Shown here: positions 34,501 through 43,311 of the stretch, piece after piece | Position numbering within the stretch: the stretch's first letter is position 1 | How the letters are laid out: every line of letters starts with the position of its first letter | Assembly: GCF_015710575.1 (NCBI RefSeq) | Contig: NZ_CP065373.1 | Location: forward strand, 4,154,001 to 4,218,000 | Origin: Mycolicibacterium mengxianglii | GTDB lineage: Bacteria; Actinomycetota; Actinomycetes; Mycobacteriales; Mycobacteriaceae | Reading direction: 5' to 3' | Length of the DNA: 64,000 nucleotides | Made by a program: the position numbers and the translations under genes | Notes under the pieces: generated by a model | The model's input: only the letters and a program-made list of their open reading frames with translations | Told to the model about the DNA's origin: nothing | The model's database searches: none

Positions 34501-34533
34501 GGTGTAACTATTGACTTTTTGTGTCGAGGAAGG
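34501..34533. other. Right attachment junction (attR)
   Basis: The element arm GGTGTAACTATTGAC starts at 34501 and leads into the core TCGAGGAAGG (34524-34533), after which normal eccC4 sequence resumes. The arm is an imperfect inverted copy of the arm at attL (complement of 21344-21360), as expected for an attP site. Confidence 0.78.
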
Positions 34534-35896
34534 CGGCGCCGCCTTTGAAGTCGACGAGAATGAGGTTGAGTTCCTCCGGCGAATGGCGGGCGATCATTCC
34601 CAGCGCGACGGTGCGAAGGAGTTCGGACTTTCCCGATCCTGTCGCCCCGATGCACAATCCGTGTGGCCCGGCGCCGCCCAGCGCCGCTTCCTTGATGTCG
34701 AGATGCAGGGGCTCGCCAGTGTCTCTGCTGCCCAGCGGAACCCGCAGAGCGCTGCCGGCGGAGCCGCCCCACCGCGAGGGCAACGCTGCCGGATCCGACA
34801 CGCCGATCAGCCCCAGCCAGTCGCCCGGCGTTCGGCCGACGGTGGTGTCCCGATATGCGGCCAGGCGGCGGGCGCAGGTCGCCGCTTCGACCGCCGACAG
34901 GGTGTCGGGTACCTCGTCGCCCGCCGTCAGGACCGCCTCCCCCGCACGACCGGCGCCGCCCAGGCAGATGACGGTGACATCGGTGCGGCCCCGTAGGTCG
35001 GGGGCAGTGGCGTCCACACCGTCGACGAGGACAACGGTGTGCCGCCCGCCGGGGTTGCCGGCCAGCGCAGTGTCCACGTTGCGAAAGGTCAACCGAACCG
35101 GCCCGATGTCATCCACCCTGCGCGGGTCACCGTGCTGCGGTAGCCATTTGAGCCAGTCCCAGCACTCCTGGCGATCCTCGGCAAGCACGGCGGCGATGCC
35201 CACATCCCCTGGGCTGTGAAAGGTGGCGAGTTGGCACAGCAGGGCGCGCGCCCACGCCCGGACGGTCTGCTCGTCGCCCTGCAACCGCAGCAGCGGGGTC
35301 GCCCGCAAATCGGTGGTCACCGGGGCGTCACGGAGAACCGAGTAACCGTCGAGCAGCCGCTGCAGCGTCGCCGACGTGACCGGGTCGACGTCGCGGATCT
35401 CGGTGTCGGCGGGTGTCACCGGCCGGGCCCCTGCGGGCACCTGTCCGAGGCCGGACCGGATACGGCAGAAAGCCTCGTGATTGCGGTGTCGCTCCCACCG
35501 TCTCTGGGTGCCGGCCAGCTGCCACAGGGTGTCCGGCGGAGGGTGCAGCTCAAGAAGCCACTGCTGTTGCGCTGCAGCGCTATCGGCCAACTGCTGCCCG
35601 ACGTCGTGCAGGTACCCGAGGTAACGGTGGCGAGAGATGTTCAGTTCGGCCTCGGCCCGCCTGGTGCCGCCGTGCGCCAGGCTGGTCAGTGCCGAGACCA
35701 CCATCATCAGCGGGAAGGCGAAGAACATCGGGTTACTCGAGAGCGGGGAGCCCATGGCGAACACCACCGCCACCATCACACCGGTGACCACCAGGCTCAT
35801 GACCGGGATGAGCCGTCCGGCCGAGGTCGGGGTGGGCACCGGCGGAGGTGCTGCCACCGGCACCGCGACATGCGGCGGTTCGGTCAGCTCGTGCAC
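34508..35896 (-). CDS. eccC4: EccC4 N-terminal part, truncated by the integrated element
   Basis: 462 aa from GTG 35896, which has GGGAGGG four bases upstream. Two transmembrane helices (about residues 28-75) anchor the motor. Residues about 180-400 are the linker and DUF region, followed by first-domain Walker A LCIGATGSGKSELLRTVALG. The frame reads through LILVDFKGGAAFLD and then four element-encoded residues before a stop. Walker A is thus separated from Walker B, which lies in the other half. Inactivation of ESX-4 secretion is expected while the element is integrated. Confidence 0.9.
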   Translation of the reverse strand: MHELTEPPHVAVPVAAPPPVPTPTSAGRLIPVMSLVVTGVMVAVVFAMGSPLSSNPMFFAFPLMMVVSALTSLAHGGTRRAEAELNISRHRYLGYLHDVGQQLADSAAAQQQWLLELHPPPDTLWQLAGTQRRWERHRNHEAFCRIRSGLGQVPAGARPVTPADTEIRDVDPVTSATLQRLLDGYSVLRDAPVTTDLRATPLLRLQGDEQTVRAWARALLCQLATFHSPGDVGIAAVLAEDRQECWDWLKWLPQHGDPRRVDDIGPVRLTFRNVDTALAGNPGGRHTVVLVDGVDATAPDLRGRTDVTVICLGGAGRAGEAVLTAGDEVPDTLSAVEAATCARRLAAYRDTTVGRTPGDWLGLIGVSDPAALPSRWGGSAGSALRVPLGSRDTGEPLHLDIKEAALGGAGPHGLCIGATGSGKSELLRTVALGMIARHSPEELNLILVDFKGGAAFLDTKSQ

Positions 35897-36038
35897 GATC
35901 CCTCCCGGTTCCCGGCGGCGTCTGGTGGTGTGTGCGGACGGTAGGCAGCCCGGTGCCGCTTGGCAATTCACCTGTGGATCGGTGTGCACGCCCGCAGGCG
36001 CGCCCCGCTTACAGTCCGGTTGTGGCGAAGGCGAAACG

Positions 36039-37172
36039 ATGAACCCGGTGGCGGGCACCTGCCGGGTGACGGTCTATGTGGACGGCCGCGACGTCGATGT
36101 GGCACTGCCCGGCGATGTACCGGTGGCGGTGCTGGTGCCGATGCTGGTCGACACGGTGGGAGCTGCCGCCCCCGTTCTCGGGCTGCAGCTGACGCTACTG
36201 GGAGGTCAGCGGGTCGATCCGTCGAAAAGCCTGTCCGACAATGGTATCGGTGACGGCGCGGTGTTGATGCTCACCGCGGGTGCGAAGCCCCGGGTGACTC
36301 CGGCGGTGATCGACGCCGCGGCCGCGGCTGCCGGCATCACCCGGGCCGGGTCGGCCCCCGTCATCACCGCCCGCTCCGGCCTGGGAATTGCCACGGTGAT
36401 GGCGGGCCTGACCGGGTTCTTGGCCGTGCCGGACGGACCGGGTCTGCCGAACGTGCTGCTGGGCGCAGCGGCGGCGACAGTGCCGGCCGTGCTCGCGATG
36501 CGGGTTTCGGCGGACGGCGTGGGGACCGGTGCCGCCTGCCTGGCGGGGTTGGGTACCGCGTCGGCGTTGGTGGGCACCGTGGGCGGCCTGGACGTCCCCG
36601 GTGCCGGACAGACGCTGGCAGTGCTGTCACTGATCCTGTTGACGGCGGTATGCCGGTTGGTGGTCCGCTGGTGCGGCCTGGCCCAGGTTGACGGCGCGGC
36701 CGACGACCTGCCCGCCCGGGTCACCGGCGCCCGTCACCTGATGGCCGGCTTGGTCGCCGGGGCCGCAGCGGGGGCCGGCGTCGGGGTTCTGGTCACGGCC
36801 TTCGGTGCGGCAAGTTGGCCTGCCTGCGCGTTCGCCGCTGCCGTCGCCATGGTCCTGCTGCTGCGTATCCGGGCTCACCCCGAAGTGCTGCCCTCAGCGG
36901 CGCTGCTGATCGCCGGAATCTGTTGCGGGGTCGCAGTTGTCGTGACCGCCCACCGGATCGTCCCGGCGCAGACCTGGCTGCTGTGCCTGCTCAGCACGGC
37001 GGTGGGGATGCTCGCGGTCTGGCTCGGGCTGCATCCCCCGCAGGGTACGTTCTCCCCCACCGCCGCCCGGCTGATCCGGGTCGTCGAACGGGCGGCGCTG
37101 GCCGCGGCGGTACCGTTGGCGTGCTGGAACCTGGGGGCCTTTGATGCGGCACACGGGCTACTGCCGTCATGA
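36039..37172 (+). CDS. eccD4: ESX-4 membrane channel protein EccD4
   Basis: 377 aa from ATG 36039. The N-terminal ubiquitin-like domain (CRVTVYVDGRDVDVALPGDV...LLGGQRVDPSKSLSDNGI) is followed by about ten hydrophobic helices, the EccD layout. It is shorter than the 467-aa M. tuberculosis protein, mainly in the membrane part. EccD forms the central pore of the type VII system. It is divergent from eccC4 and overlaps mycP4 by four bases. Confidence 0.9.
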   Translation: MNPVAGTCRVTVYVDGRDVDVALPGDVPVAVLVPMLVDTVGAAAPVLGLQLTLLGGQRVDPSKSLSDNGIGDGAVLMLTAGAKPRVTPAVIDAAAAAAGITRAGSAPVITARSGLGIATVMAGLTGFLAVPDGPGLPNVLLGAAAATVPAVLAMRVSADGVGTGAACLAGLGTASALVGTVGGLDVPGAGQTLAVLSLILLTAVCRLVVRWCGLAQVDGAADDLPARVTGARHLMAGLVAGAAAGAGVGVLVTAFGAASWPACAFAAAVAMVLLLRIRAHPEVLPSAALLIAGICCGVAVVVTAHRIVPAQTWLLCLLSTAVGMLAVWLGLHPPQGTFSPTAARLIRVVERAALAAAVPLACWNLGAFDAAHGLLPS

Positions 37173-38518
37173 ACCGTCGCTGGGCCACGCCGTGGGGCCT
37201 GATGGCCGTGATCATGGTGGTCGTGGTCATGGTGGTCGTTCTGGCCGGGTCGGCGACGGCCCCAAGTGCCGGGGCTCTCACCGCGCCGGCCATCGATCCC
37301 ACGCTGTTGCCTGCCGCCGCGGCGCCGGGCCCGCGGCAGCCCAGCGTGCAGGTCGAGACCTGCACGCTGCCGGAGACCGCTGCCGACGTGCCGGACACCA
37401 CCCCGGATCCGCTCGGCTTCGCGGCCGTGCGATCGCTGTCCCGCGGCGAGGGGCAGCGCGTCGCGGTGATCGACACCGGGGTGACACGCCATCCTCGGCT
37501 GGCTCATCTGGAAGCCGCCGGCGACTACGTGGTGGCCGGTGACGGGACCACCGACTGCGACGGGCATGGCACGATCGTCGCCGGAATCATCGCGGCCACA
37601 ACCGATCTTGAGGACCCGACGGGTTTCTCCGGGATCGCTCCTGCGGCAACGGTACTGACCATCCGACAGTCCAGCACGAAGTACGCCCCGGCCGACAGTC
37701 CGACGGGCGTCGGCGTCGGCGACGTGCTGACGCTGGCGATGGCGGTCCGGACCGCGGCAGACCTGGGCGCCACCGTCATCAACATCTCGTCGATAGCGTG
37801 CGCCGCCGGTGCGCTCCACGACGGGGCACTGGGTGCCGCACTGGCCTATGCGGTGGACACCAAGGATGTGGTGGTCGTCGCCGCTGCGGGCAACATCGGC
37901 GGTGCGGGCAGGTGTCCCGATCAGCCCGACGGTGCCGAGTTGACCTGGGAGACAGCCACTGTGGCGGCCAGCCCGGGCTGGTACGACGACTACGTGCTCA
38001 CCGTCGGATCCGTCGACCCCGAGGGCGCCCCGTCGGCCTTCAGCCTGCCCGGGCCGTGGGTGGATGTTGCGGCCCCGGGCGAACGGGTGGTGTCCTTGCA
38101 CCCGTCGGGAAGCGGGGTCCTCGACACCCTGCCGGCGTTCGGGCGCAGCCTGCCGATCTCGGGTACCAGCTACGCAGCGCCGGTGGTCAGCGGCCTGGCC
38201 GCCCTGGTGCGCGCCCGCTTTCCCGAACTGACGGCACGTGAGGTGATGCGACGCATCGAGGAGACGGCCGCCGGTGACGGGTGGAATCCGGTGACGGGCC
38301 GCGGTGTCGTCGACCCGGCGGCCGCGATGAGCGCCGAAACGCCCGTCACACAGCCGGATTCGCCGAGGTCCGCTGTCGTTGTGACCGACGCTCCCGGCAC
38401 CGCCGGGCCGGATGCCGGGCATGCCAGGGCGACGGCGATCACCGGCGCGGCGATCTGCGCGGGTTTGTTGCTCTGTGGCGCCCTGATCACCCGGGCGCGA
38501 CCACATCGTAGGCCGTGA
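37169..38518 (+). CDS. mycP4: Mycosin MycP4, membrane-anchored subtilisin-like protease
   Basis: 449 aa. Signal peptide (about residues 12-30), then a subtilase domain with the complete triad: Asp in QRVAVIDTGV, His in DCDGHGTIVAG, Ser in ISGTSYAAPVVSG. The oxyanion Asn is in AAAGNIGG. A C-terminal transmembrane helix (ITGAAICAGLLLCGALIT) and a short basic tail anchor it. MycP proteases stabilise the ESX membrane complex. The 3-prime end overlaps eccB4 by 32 bases, tail to tail. Confidence 0.95.
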   Translation: MNRRWATPWGLMAVIMVVVVMVVVLAGSATAPSAGALTAPAIDPTLLPAAAAPGPRQPSVQVETCTLPETAADVPDTTPDPLGFAAVRSLSRGEGQRVAVIDTGVTRHPRLAHLEAAGDYVVAGDGTTDCDGHGTIVAGIIAATTDLEDPTGFSGIAPAATVLTIRQSSTKYAPADSPTGVGVGDVLTLAMAVRTAADLGATVINISSIACAAGALHDGALGAALAYAVDTKDVVVVAAAGNIGGAGRCPDQPDGAELTWETATVAASPGWYDDYVLTVGSVDPEGAPSAFSLPGPWVDVAAPGERVVSLHPSGSGVLDTLPAFGRSLPISGTSYAAPVVSGLAALVRARFPELTAREVMRRIEETAAGDGWNPVTGRGVVDPAAAMSAETPVTQPDSPRSAVVVTDAPGTAGPDAGHARATAITGAAICAGLLLCGALITRARPHRRP

Positions 38519-39842
38519 GGGCGGCGGATCTGCTCAGCTGCGGTCCGCGTGGCAGCGCGTCCAGCACAGCGCGCGGCACCGTCGCCGGACTGGGCAGGCC
38601 CAGGACGCGTGCGGTGTCGACGTCGCCGACCCGGAAGGCGATCCCGAGATCGCTGACCAGCCATCCGGTGCCCTCGCCCACCCTGTCGGCCCGCACATAC
38701 GCCGCCCGGCCCGGCGGCAGATACACCTCGTCGACGCGCGGGCCCGCGGCGTCGGCCTGCGCCAACGGAACCGGCGGCTGGGACGGGTGCAGCGGGATGT
38801 CGCCGGATGACAGGTCCACCTGGCTGCCGTCACCGTCGCTGTCATGCCAGGAAGCGCACACAGTGCCGGCATCGGCACCGCGCACGGTATCCACATGGTC
38901 CGGGAACTGTTGCACCGGCAGCACACCCAGTGTCGGCAGTCCGCTCAGCGATGCCGGGGCCACGGTGGTCACCGCCGCGCCGGGGCCGCCGGACCGGATG
39001 ACCTCGGCGGCGACCTGACCGACCGGCTGCACCCCACCGGCGAGCACCACATAGAAGTCTGTTCCGCTCGCCCCGTGCACCTGCACGACGTCGCCGACGG
39101 TGAAACCCGGCAGTGCCGCCGGGCCCGGCGACCCGATGTTCGCGATGTGTGGAGCGGTGATGGCCGGCACCTCCGGCACCAGGTCCAGCAGGGCCCGAGA
39201 CACCGGCGCGGGCACCAGGCCGTCCAGCCACAAGGCTTTCGCGACGGCAGGTTCGCTGACGTCGAGACGCGCGCGCTGCCCGCCGTAGAGCAGGTAGGTG
39301 GTGCCGGACGGACCCGCCACCAACAGGGCGTGCCCGTCGCCCAGCCAGTGCACCGGAGGCGCGAGTGTGTCGGCGATCACCGTCGTCGCGGTGCCGTCGC
39401 ACACCGTCCACCTGGGTCCTGTCATCAGCGTCCCGACCTCCTGGGGTGCTCCCGGGATGCCCAGCAACGCACCTCGTTTGCGGTCGGTCAGTGCAGCCGC
39501 GGACACCATTCGTGGGCCGTCACTGCTTCCGGCGATCAGACGCGCCGACGTCATGTTCAGTACCGGGTGCATTACGTCCTGCACCTGGACGTAGAGCGCG
39601 CCGCTGTCGCGCACCATGACGATCTGGGCGTCACCGAGTGACGGCGAGGGCCGCCAGGTGGTCACGACCGCGCCCAGCGTCACCACCACCGCTGCCGCCG
39701 CTGCGCCCACCATCAGCGAAACACTCTGTGCGCGTGGCGAATCTACATCGTCGTGCACATCACCGCGCGCCATTGCGCGTTCCATCCGGAGGATGAGGAA
39801 ACGCCTGCTGCTCAGCTGCAGCCGTGGGGAAGGTCGGGCCAC
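38487..39842 (-). CDS. eccB4: ESX-4 membrane complex protein EccB4
   Basis: 451 aa. A short cytoplasmic N-terminus with the conserved SSRRFLILRMERAMARGD segment, one transmembrane helix (about residues 45-62) and a large periplasmic part. Conserved EccB features include YLLYGGQRARLDVSEPAVAKAL and the disulfide-forming Cys pair (VCDGTATTVI and VCASWHD). In M. tuberculosis the gene has the same orientation after mycP4. Confidence 0.93.
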   Translation of the reverse strand: MARPSPRLQLSSRRFLILRMERAMARGDVHDDVDSPRAQSVSLMVGAAAAAVVVTLGAVVTTWRPSPSLGDAQIVMVRDSGALYVQVQDVMHPVLNMTSARLIAGSSDGPRMVSAAALTDRKRGALLGIPGAPQEVGTLMTGPRWTVCDGTATTVIADTLAPPVHWLGDGHALLVAGPSGTTYLLYGGQRARLDVSEPAVAKALWLDGLVPAPVSRALLDLVPEVPAITAPHIANIGSPGPAALPGFTVGDVVQVHGASGTDFYVVLAGGVQPVGQVAAEVIRSGGPGAAVTTVAPASLSGLPTLGVLPVQQFPDHVDTVRGADAGTVCASWHDSDGDGSQVDLSSGDIPLHPSQPPVPLAQADAAGPRVDEVYLPPGRAAYVRADRVGEGTGWLVSDLGIAFRVGDVDTARVLGLPSPATVPRAVLDALPRGPQLSRSAALTAYDVVAPG

Positions 39843-40090
39843 CGCCTCACGCTACGGCGGGCAACCGGCCGTCACCGTCGGCCATCCACAACCGTCATCG
39901 CCAGCGCGCCCATACATAGGGCCTTCACCGCGGATACGACAACCCGGCACTGGCCGGCGACAGGACCGACTGCGGGATGAATGCCGGCTGCATCGAGGCC
40001 GCGGTGATGTCCGGACTGGAGGCGGCCAACGCGCTGCTGGGCCGCGGCAGGTTTCACCGGTTTCGCGGCGTGGCTGCCGTGACGGCGCGC

Positions 40091-40678
40091 TCAGTCCTCC
40101 TTGGCCCGCCGTTCCCGGTAGGCGGCGACGTGCTGACGGTTGCCGCAGTTGCCGGTGTCACAGAACATCCGCGACCGGTTACGGGACAGATCGATCAGGA
40201 CCGCTGTGCAGTCTGGCGCGGCGCAGATCTTCAGGCGCCGCAGCTCCCCCGCGCGGATGAGGTCGGCCAGCGCCATCGCCATCTCGGCGCCCATCCGCTG
40301 CGCGAGCGGATCGTGGATCGACGCCAGATGCAGATGCCATTCCGGCATCTCCGGGTGCCGAGTCAGCCAGGGCGCCGCCCGGGTGTCGGACAACAAGGCG
40401 TTGACCTGACCTACGGCCTGTTCCTCGTTGTCGGCGACCGTCCAGATCTTGCCCAGCCTGGCCGCGAGCCGGTGTACCTCGTCGAGTTCGGCGTCGTCGT
40501 GGTCGCGGCGTCCGGTCCACCCCCATCCACGCAGGTAGTCGTCCAGCGCAGCCTGATCTGCCAGTTGCATACCGTCCACCCGATTGGTGTTGACCAGTGC
40601 ACACGCAGCCCGCAGTGTGAGCTCGGTGTCATGACTGAAAATCAATTGACTCGTGACCTCCCTCGGTCCTATTGTCAT
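40091..40678 (-). CDS. CGNR zinc-finger / ABATE-domain regulator
   Basis: 195 aa from ATG 40678. The N-terminal ABATE-type ligand-binding region precedes a C-terminal zinc finger with the name-giving motif: KICAAPDCTAVLIDLSRN, then FCDTGNCGNRQHVAAYRERR. Such proteins are usually transcriptional regulators of adjacent transporters. The divergent EamA exporter 45 bases away is the likely target. A TAAAAT box about ten bases before the ATG suggests a leaderless or short-leader transcript. Confidence 0.88.
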   Translation of the reverse strand: MTIGPREVTSQLIFSHDTELTLRAACALVNTNRVDGMQLADQAALDDYLRGWGWTGRRDHDDAELDEVHRLAARLGKIWTVADNEEQAVGQVNALLSDTRAAPWLTRHPEMPEWHLHLASIHDPLAQRMGAEMAMALADLIRAGELRRLKICAAPDCTAVLIDLSRNRSRMFCDTGNCGNRQHVAAYRERRAKED

Positions 40679-40722
40679 GACCAAAGTTTATTTTACTCAT
40701 TACACACGAAGGGGGTGGCTCA

Positions 40723-41742
40723 ATGCTGATGGCCCAGCCTGCCAACACGACGTTCCGGCTCGGTTTGTTGTTCGCGCTTGGTTCGGCGTTCACGTTCGGC
40801 TTGTCCGGCCCCCTTGCGAAATCACTGATGACAGCGGGCTGGAGTCCGACTGCCGCGGTGACCGCACGACTGGCCGCGGGGGCACTCGCGATGGCGGTCT
40901 TCGCCACCGTCATCAAGCCTGGCTGGATCCGGGAAGCGCTGCAGCACATCCGGGCCATCGTGCTGTACGGGCTGATCCCGATCGCCGGGGCACAACTGTG
41001 CTACTACAACGCGGTCTCGCATGTCTCCGTCGGTGTGGCGATGCTCCTGGAGTACACCGCCCCCCTGCTGGTGGTCGGGTGGGTCTGGGTCAACACCTCC
41101 CGGCGCCCCAGTAACCGCACGCTGGCGGGCGTGGGCACCGCGGTCGCCGGAATCATGGTGGTGCTCGGGGTGTTCGACGGGCTGGCCAACGCTCACGTCA
41201 ACGCCGTCGGTATCGCGTGGGGCCTGGGCGCGGCGGTCTGCGCGGCCTGCTTCTTCCTGATGAGCGACGAAGTGAGCACGGACGGCAGCGGACTCGATGC
41301 GATCACCCTGGCAGCAGGCGGACTGACGGTCGGCGCGGTAGCCGTCGCTGCCCTCGGGCTCTCCGGTGTGATGCCGTTGACGTACACCACCGGCGATGTC
41401 GTGCTGGCGGGCTTCACCACCTCCTGGATCGTGCCGGTGGTGCTGCTGGCGCTGTTGCCCACTGCCATCGCCTACACCCTGGGGATCGCCGGAATCACCC
41501 GGCTGCGGCCGAGCTTCGCCTCGCTCGTCGGATTGTCGGAGGTGCTGTTCGCCGTGCTGTGGGCATGGCTGCTCATCGGTGAGGCAGTCAGCATCACCCA
41601 GGCCATCGGCGGCTTCGTCGTCCTGGTCGGCCTCGCCCTGGCCCGTTCGGGTGACCGGTCGGCCGAAGTGACCGCGGCCAGCTGGCCCGACGCGGGGGCC
41701 CTGGAGATCGCGGAGCCGGTTCAGATACGCCGTGCCGAGTGA
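40723..41742 (+). CDS. EamA/DMT-family transporter
   Basis: 339 aa with ten predicted transmembrane helices in two EamA repeats (about residues 14-140 and 160-305). Typical pieces are GLSGPLAKSLMTAGWSPTAA, LEYTAPLLVVGWVW and the second-repeat SFASLVGLSEVLFAVLWAWL. It starts behind AAGGGGG. Members export amino acids, metabolites or drugs; the substrate is unknown here. It is probably controlled by the divergent CGNR protein. Confidence 0.9.
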   Translation: MLMAQPANTTFRLGLLFALGSAFTFGLSGPLAKSLMTAGWSPTAAVTARLAAGALAMAVFATVIKPGWIREALQHIRAIVLYGLIPIAGAQLCYYNAVSHVSVGVAMLLEYTAPLLVVGWVWVNTSRRPSNRTLAGVGTAVAGIMVVLGVFDGLANAHVNAVGIAWGLGAAVCAACFFLMSDEVSTDGSGLDAITLAAGGLTVGAVAVAALGLSGVMPLTYTTGDVVLAGFTTSWIVPVVLLALLPTAIAYTLGIAGITRLRPSFASLVGLSEVLFAVLWAWLLIGEAVSITQAIGGFVVLVGLALARSGDRSAEVTAASWPDAGALEIAEPVQIRRAE

Positions 41743-41795
41743 CGTCCGCGGAAGCACACGGCCGGGCCCTGTGGCGATCGACTAGCATTTTTGCT

Positions 41796-42485
41796 GTGAC
41801 GAGCGACGCGCGGGCCCCCATCGAGATCCTGTCCCGAACCCTCACCCGGGCTGCCGCTGCGTTTGCCGTCGCGGCCACCGCGGTGGCGGCGTCGGTGACC
41901 GCTCCTCAACTGGTCCCCGCCGCCCAGGCCGAACCCAGCTGCCCCGACATCGAGGTGGTCTTCGCCCGCGGCACCGATGAGGCGCCCGGGCTCGGGCGCG
42001 TCGGCGGCGCCTTCGTCGATTCGCTGCGAGGCAAGGTCGGCGGCCGATCGGTGGGCGCCTACGCCGTCGCCTACCCGGCAACCTTCGACTTCCTGGCCGC
42101 CGCCGGCGGCGCAAACGACGCCAGCATCCATATTCAGTGGATGGTGACCAACTGCCCCGCCACCCGCCTGGTCCTGGGTGGCTACTCCCAGGGCGCCGCA
42201 ATCGTCGACGTGCTGGCCGCCGTCCCGTTCCCGGCGGTGGGATTCAACGCGCCGCTGCCCCCCAACGTGCCCGAGCACATCGCGGCGCTGGCGGTGTTCG
42301 GTAATCCGACGACCAAAGTCGGTCTGCCACTGACCGTCAGCCCCGTCTACGGCACCCGCTCCATAGACCTGTGCAACGGCGGCGACCCGGTGTGCTCCGG
42401 CGGTGACGACATCGCCGCCCACAGCAATTACGGCTCCGCCGGGTTCACCGATCAGGCTGCGACATTCGTCGCTGGGCTCGTCTGA
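41796..42485 (+). CDS. Cutinase-family esterase 1
   Basis: 229 aa from GTG 41796. After a Sec signal peptide (cleavage near AQAEP) comes the alpha/beta-hydrolase cutinase domain. It has PDIEVVFARGTDEAPG, nucleophile GGYSQGAAIVD, and the Asp/His pair in DLCNGGDPVCSGGDDIAAHS. Four cysteines form the usual two disulfides. These CULP enzymes hydrolyse lipid esters at the cell surface. A TAGCAT box ends 7 bases before the start, suggesting a leaderless mRNA. First of four tandem cutinases. Confidence 0.93.
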   Translation: MTSDARAPIEILSRTLTRAAAAFAVAATAVAASVTAPQLVPAAQAEPSCPDIEVVFARGTDEAPGLGRVGGAFVDSLRGKVGGRSVGAYAVAYPATFDFLAAAGGANDASIHIQWMVTNCPATRLVLGGYSQGAAIVDVLAAVPFPAVGFNAPLPPNVPEHIAALAVFGNPTTKVGLPLTVSPVYGTRSIDLCNGGDPVCSGGDDIAAHSNYGSAGFTDQAATFVAGLV

Positions 42486-42550
42486 GCACTCATTAAGCGA
42501 CGGGCGTAATGAATTCTGCTCCCCCCGAGTGATATGTGAGTATTAGCCCC

Positions 42551-43252
42551 ATGAGCGACCGCACGCCCCACCTGTCACTCTCGCGCCGCCTGGCCCGCGC
42601 CGCCGTTCCGGTTCTGGCCGCGGGCGCGTTGCTGGCCGCACCGGCGGCTGCGCCTTTCGGGGGTGTGGGCGTCGCCTCGGCGGAACCGCCCTGCCCCGAC
42701 GTGGAGATCGTGTTCGCCCGGGGCACCAGCGAAGCACCTGGCGTCGGCCGCGTCGGAGTGGCATTGGCCGACGCGGTACGCGCCCAGGCCGGCGGTCGAA
42801 CCGTGGGCACCTACGGCGTGATCTACCCGGCGACCTACGACTTCCTGGCCGCCGCTGACGGCGCCAACGATGCCACCAACCACGTCCTGGCCATGGCCCA
42901 GCAGTGCCCCGGGACCCGGATCGTGCTCGGCGGCTACTCCCAGGGCGCGGCGGTGGTCGACATGCTCGCGGGCATTCCGCCGTTGGGCAACAGGGTGGGC
43001 GAAGTCGGGTCGGCGGCCCCGCTGCCGTCCAGTGTCTCGGGCAATGTCGCCGCGGTGGCGGTGTTCGGCAACCCGTCGGCCAAATTCGGCGTCCCGGTCA
43101 CGAACTCGGGCCCATTCGCCGGCCGGGCGATCGATCTGTGCAATGACGGCGACCCCATCTGCTCCGACGGACGCAACCCGTTCGCCCATACGAGCTACGA
43201 GCGCACCCCGCTGGTGCCGCAGGCCGCGGGCTTCATCACCGCCCGACTCTGA
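42551..43252 (+). CDS. Cutinase-family esterase 2
   Basis: 233 aa from ATG 42551. Signal peptide ends near VASAEPP; cutinase domain with VEIVFARGTSEAPGVGRVG, nucleophile GGYSQGAAVVDML, and acid/base residues in DLCNDGDPICSDGRNPFAHT. It is closest to the preceding gene and shares the GYSQG elbow. Confidence 0.93.
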   Translation: MSDRTPHLSLSRRLARAAVPVLAAGALLAAPAAAPFGGVGVASAEPPCPDVEIVFARGTSEAPGVGRVGVALADAVRAQAGGRTVGTYGVIYPATYDFLAAADGANDATNHVLAMAQQCPGTRIVLGGYSQGAAVVDMLAGIPPLGNRVGEVGSAAPLPSSVSGNVAAVAVFGNPSAKFGVPVTNSGPFAGRAIDLCNDGDPICSDGRNPFAHTSYERTPLVPQAAGFITARL

Positions 43253-43311
43253 GGTAAAGCCGGTCGACAGCACCGCCGGTTTCGACGGCGCTGCACGTAC
43301 CATGGTTCATC

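Larger units (their letters stand above)
21336..34533. mobile_element. Integrative element inserted in eccC4 (serine integrase, phage-satellite-like)
   Basis: The element lies between two copies of TCGAGGAAGG (21336-21345 and 34524-34533) and splits eccC4 within the conserved DFKGGA-x-FLD motif. Joining the flanks at the repeat restores one frame of about 1221 aa. It carries roughly 24 genes. Three small plus-strand genes lie at the left end. Next is a cargo block of toxin-antitoxin, nuclease-like and nucleotidyltransferase-like genes. The rest is a 15-gene minus-strand operon starting with the integrase. No capsid, terminase large subunit, portal or tail gene was recognised. The cargo block is visibly less GC-rich than the chromosome around it. 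Confidence 0.92.

Noticed and set aside
21336..34533. tRNA gene as integration site
   Set aside because: No tRNA-like sequence was seen at either end; the flanks are eccC4 coding sequence.
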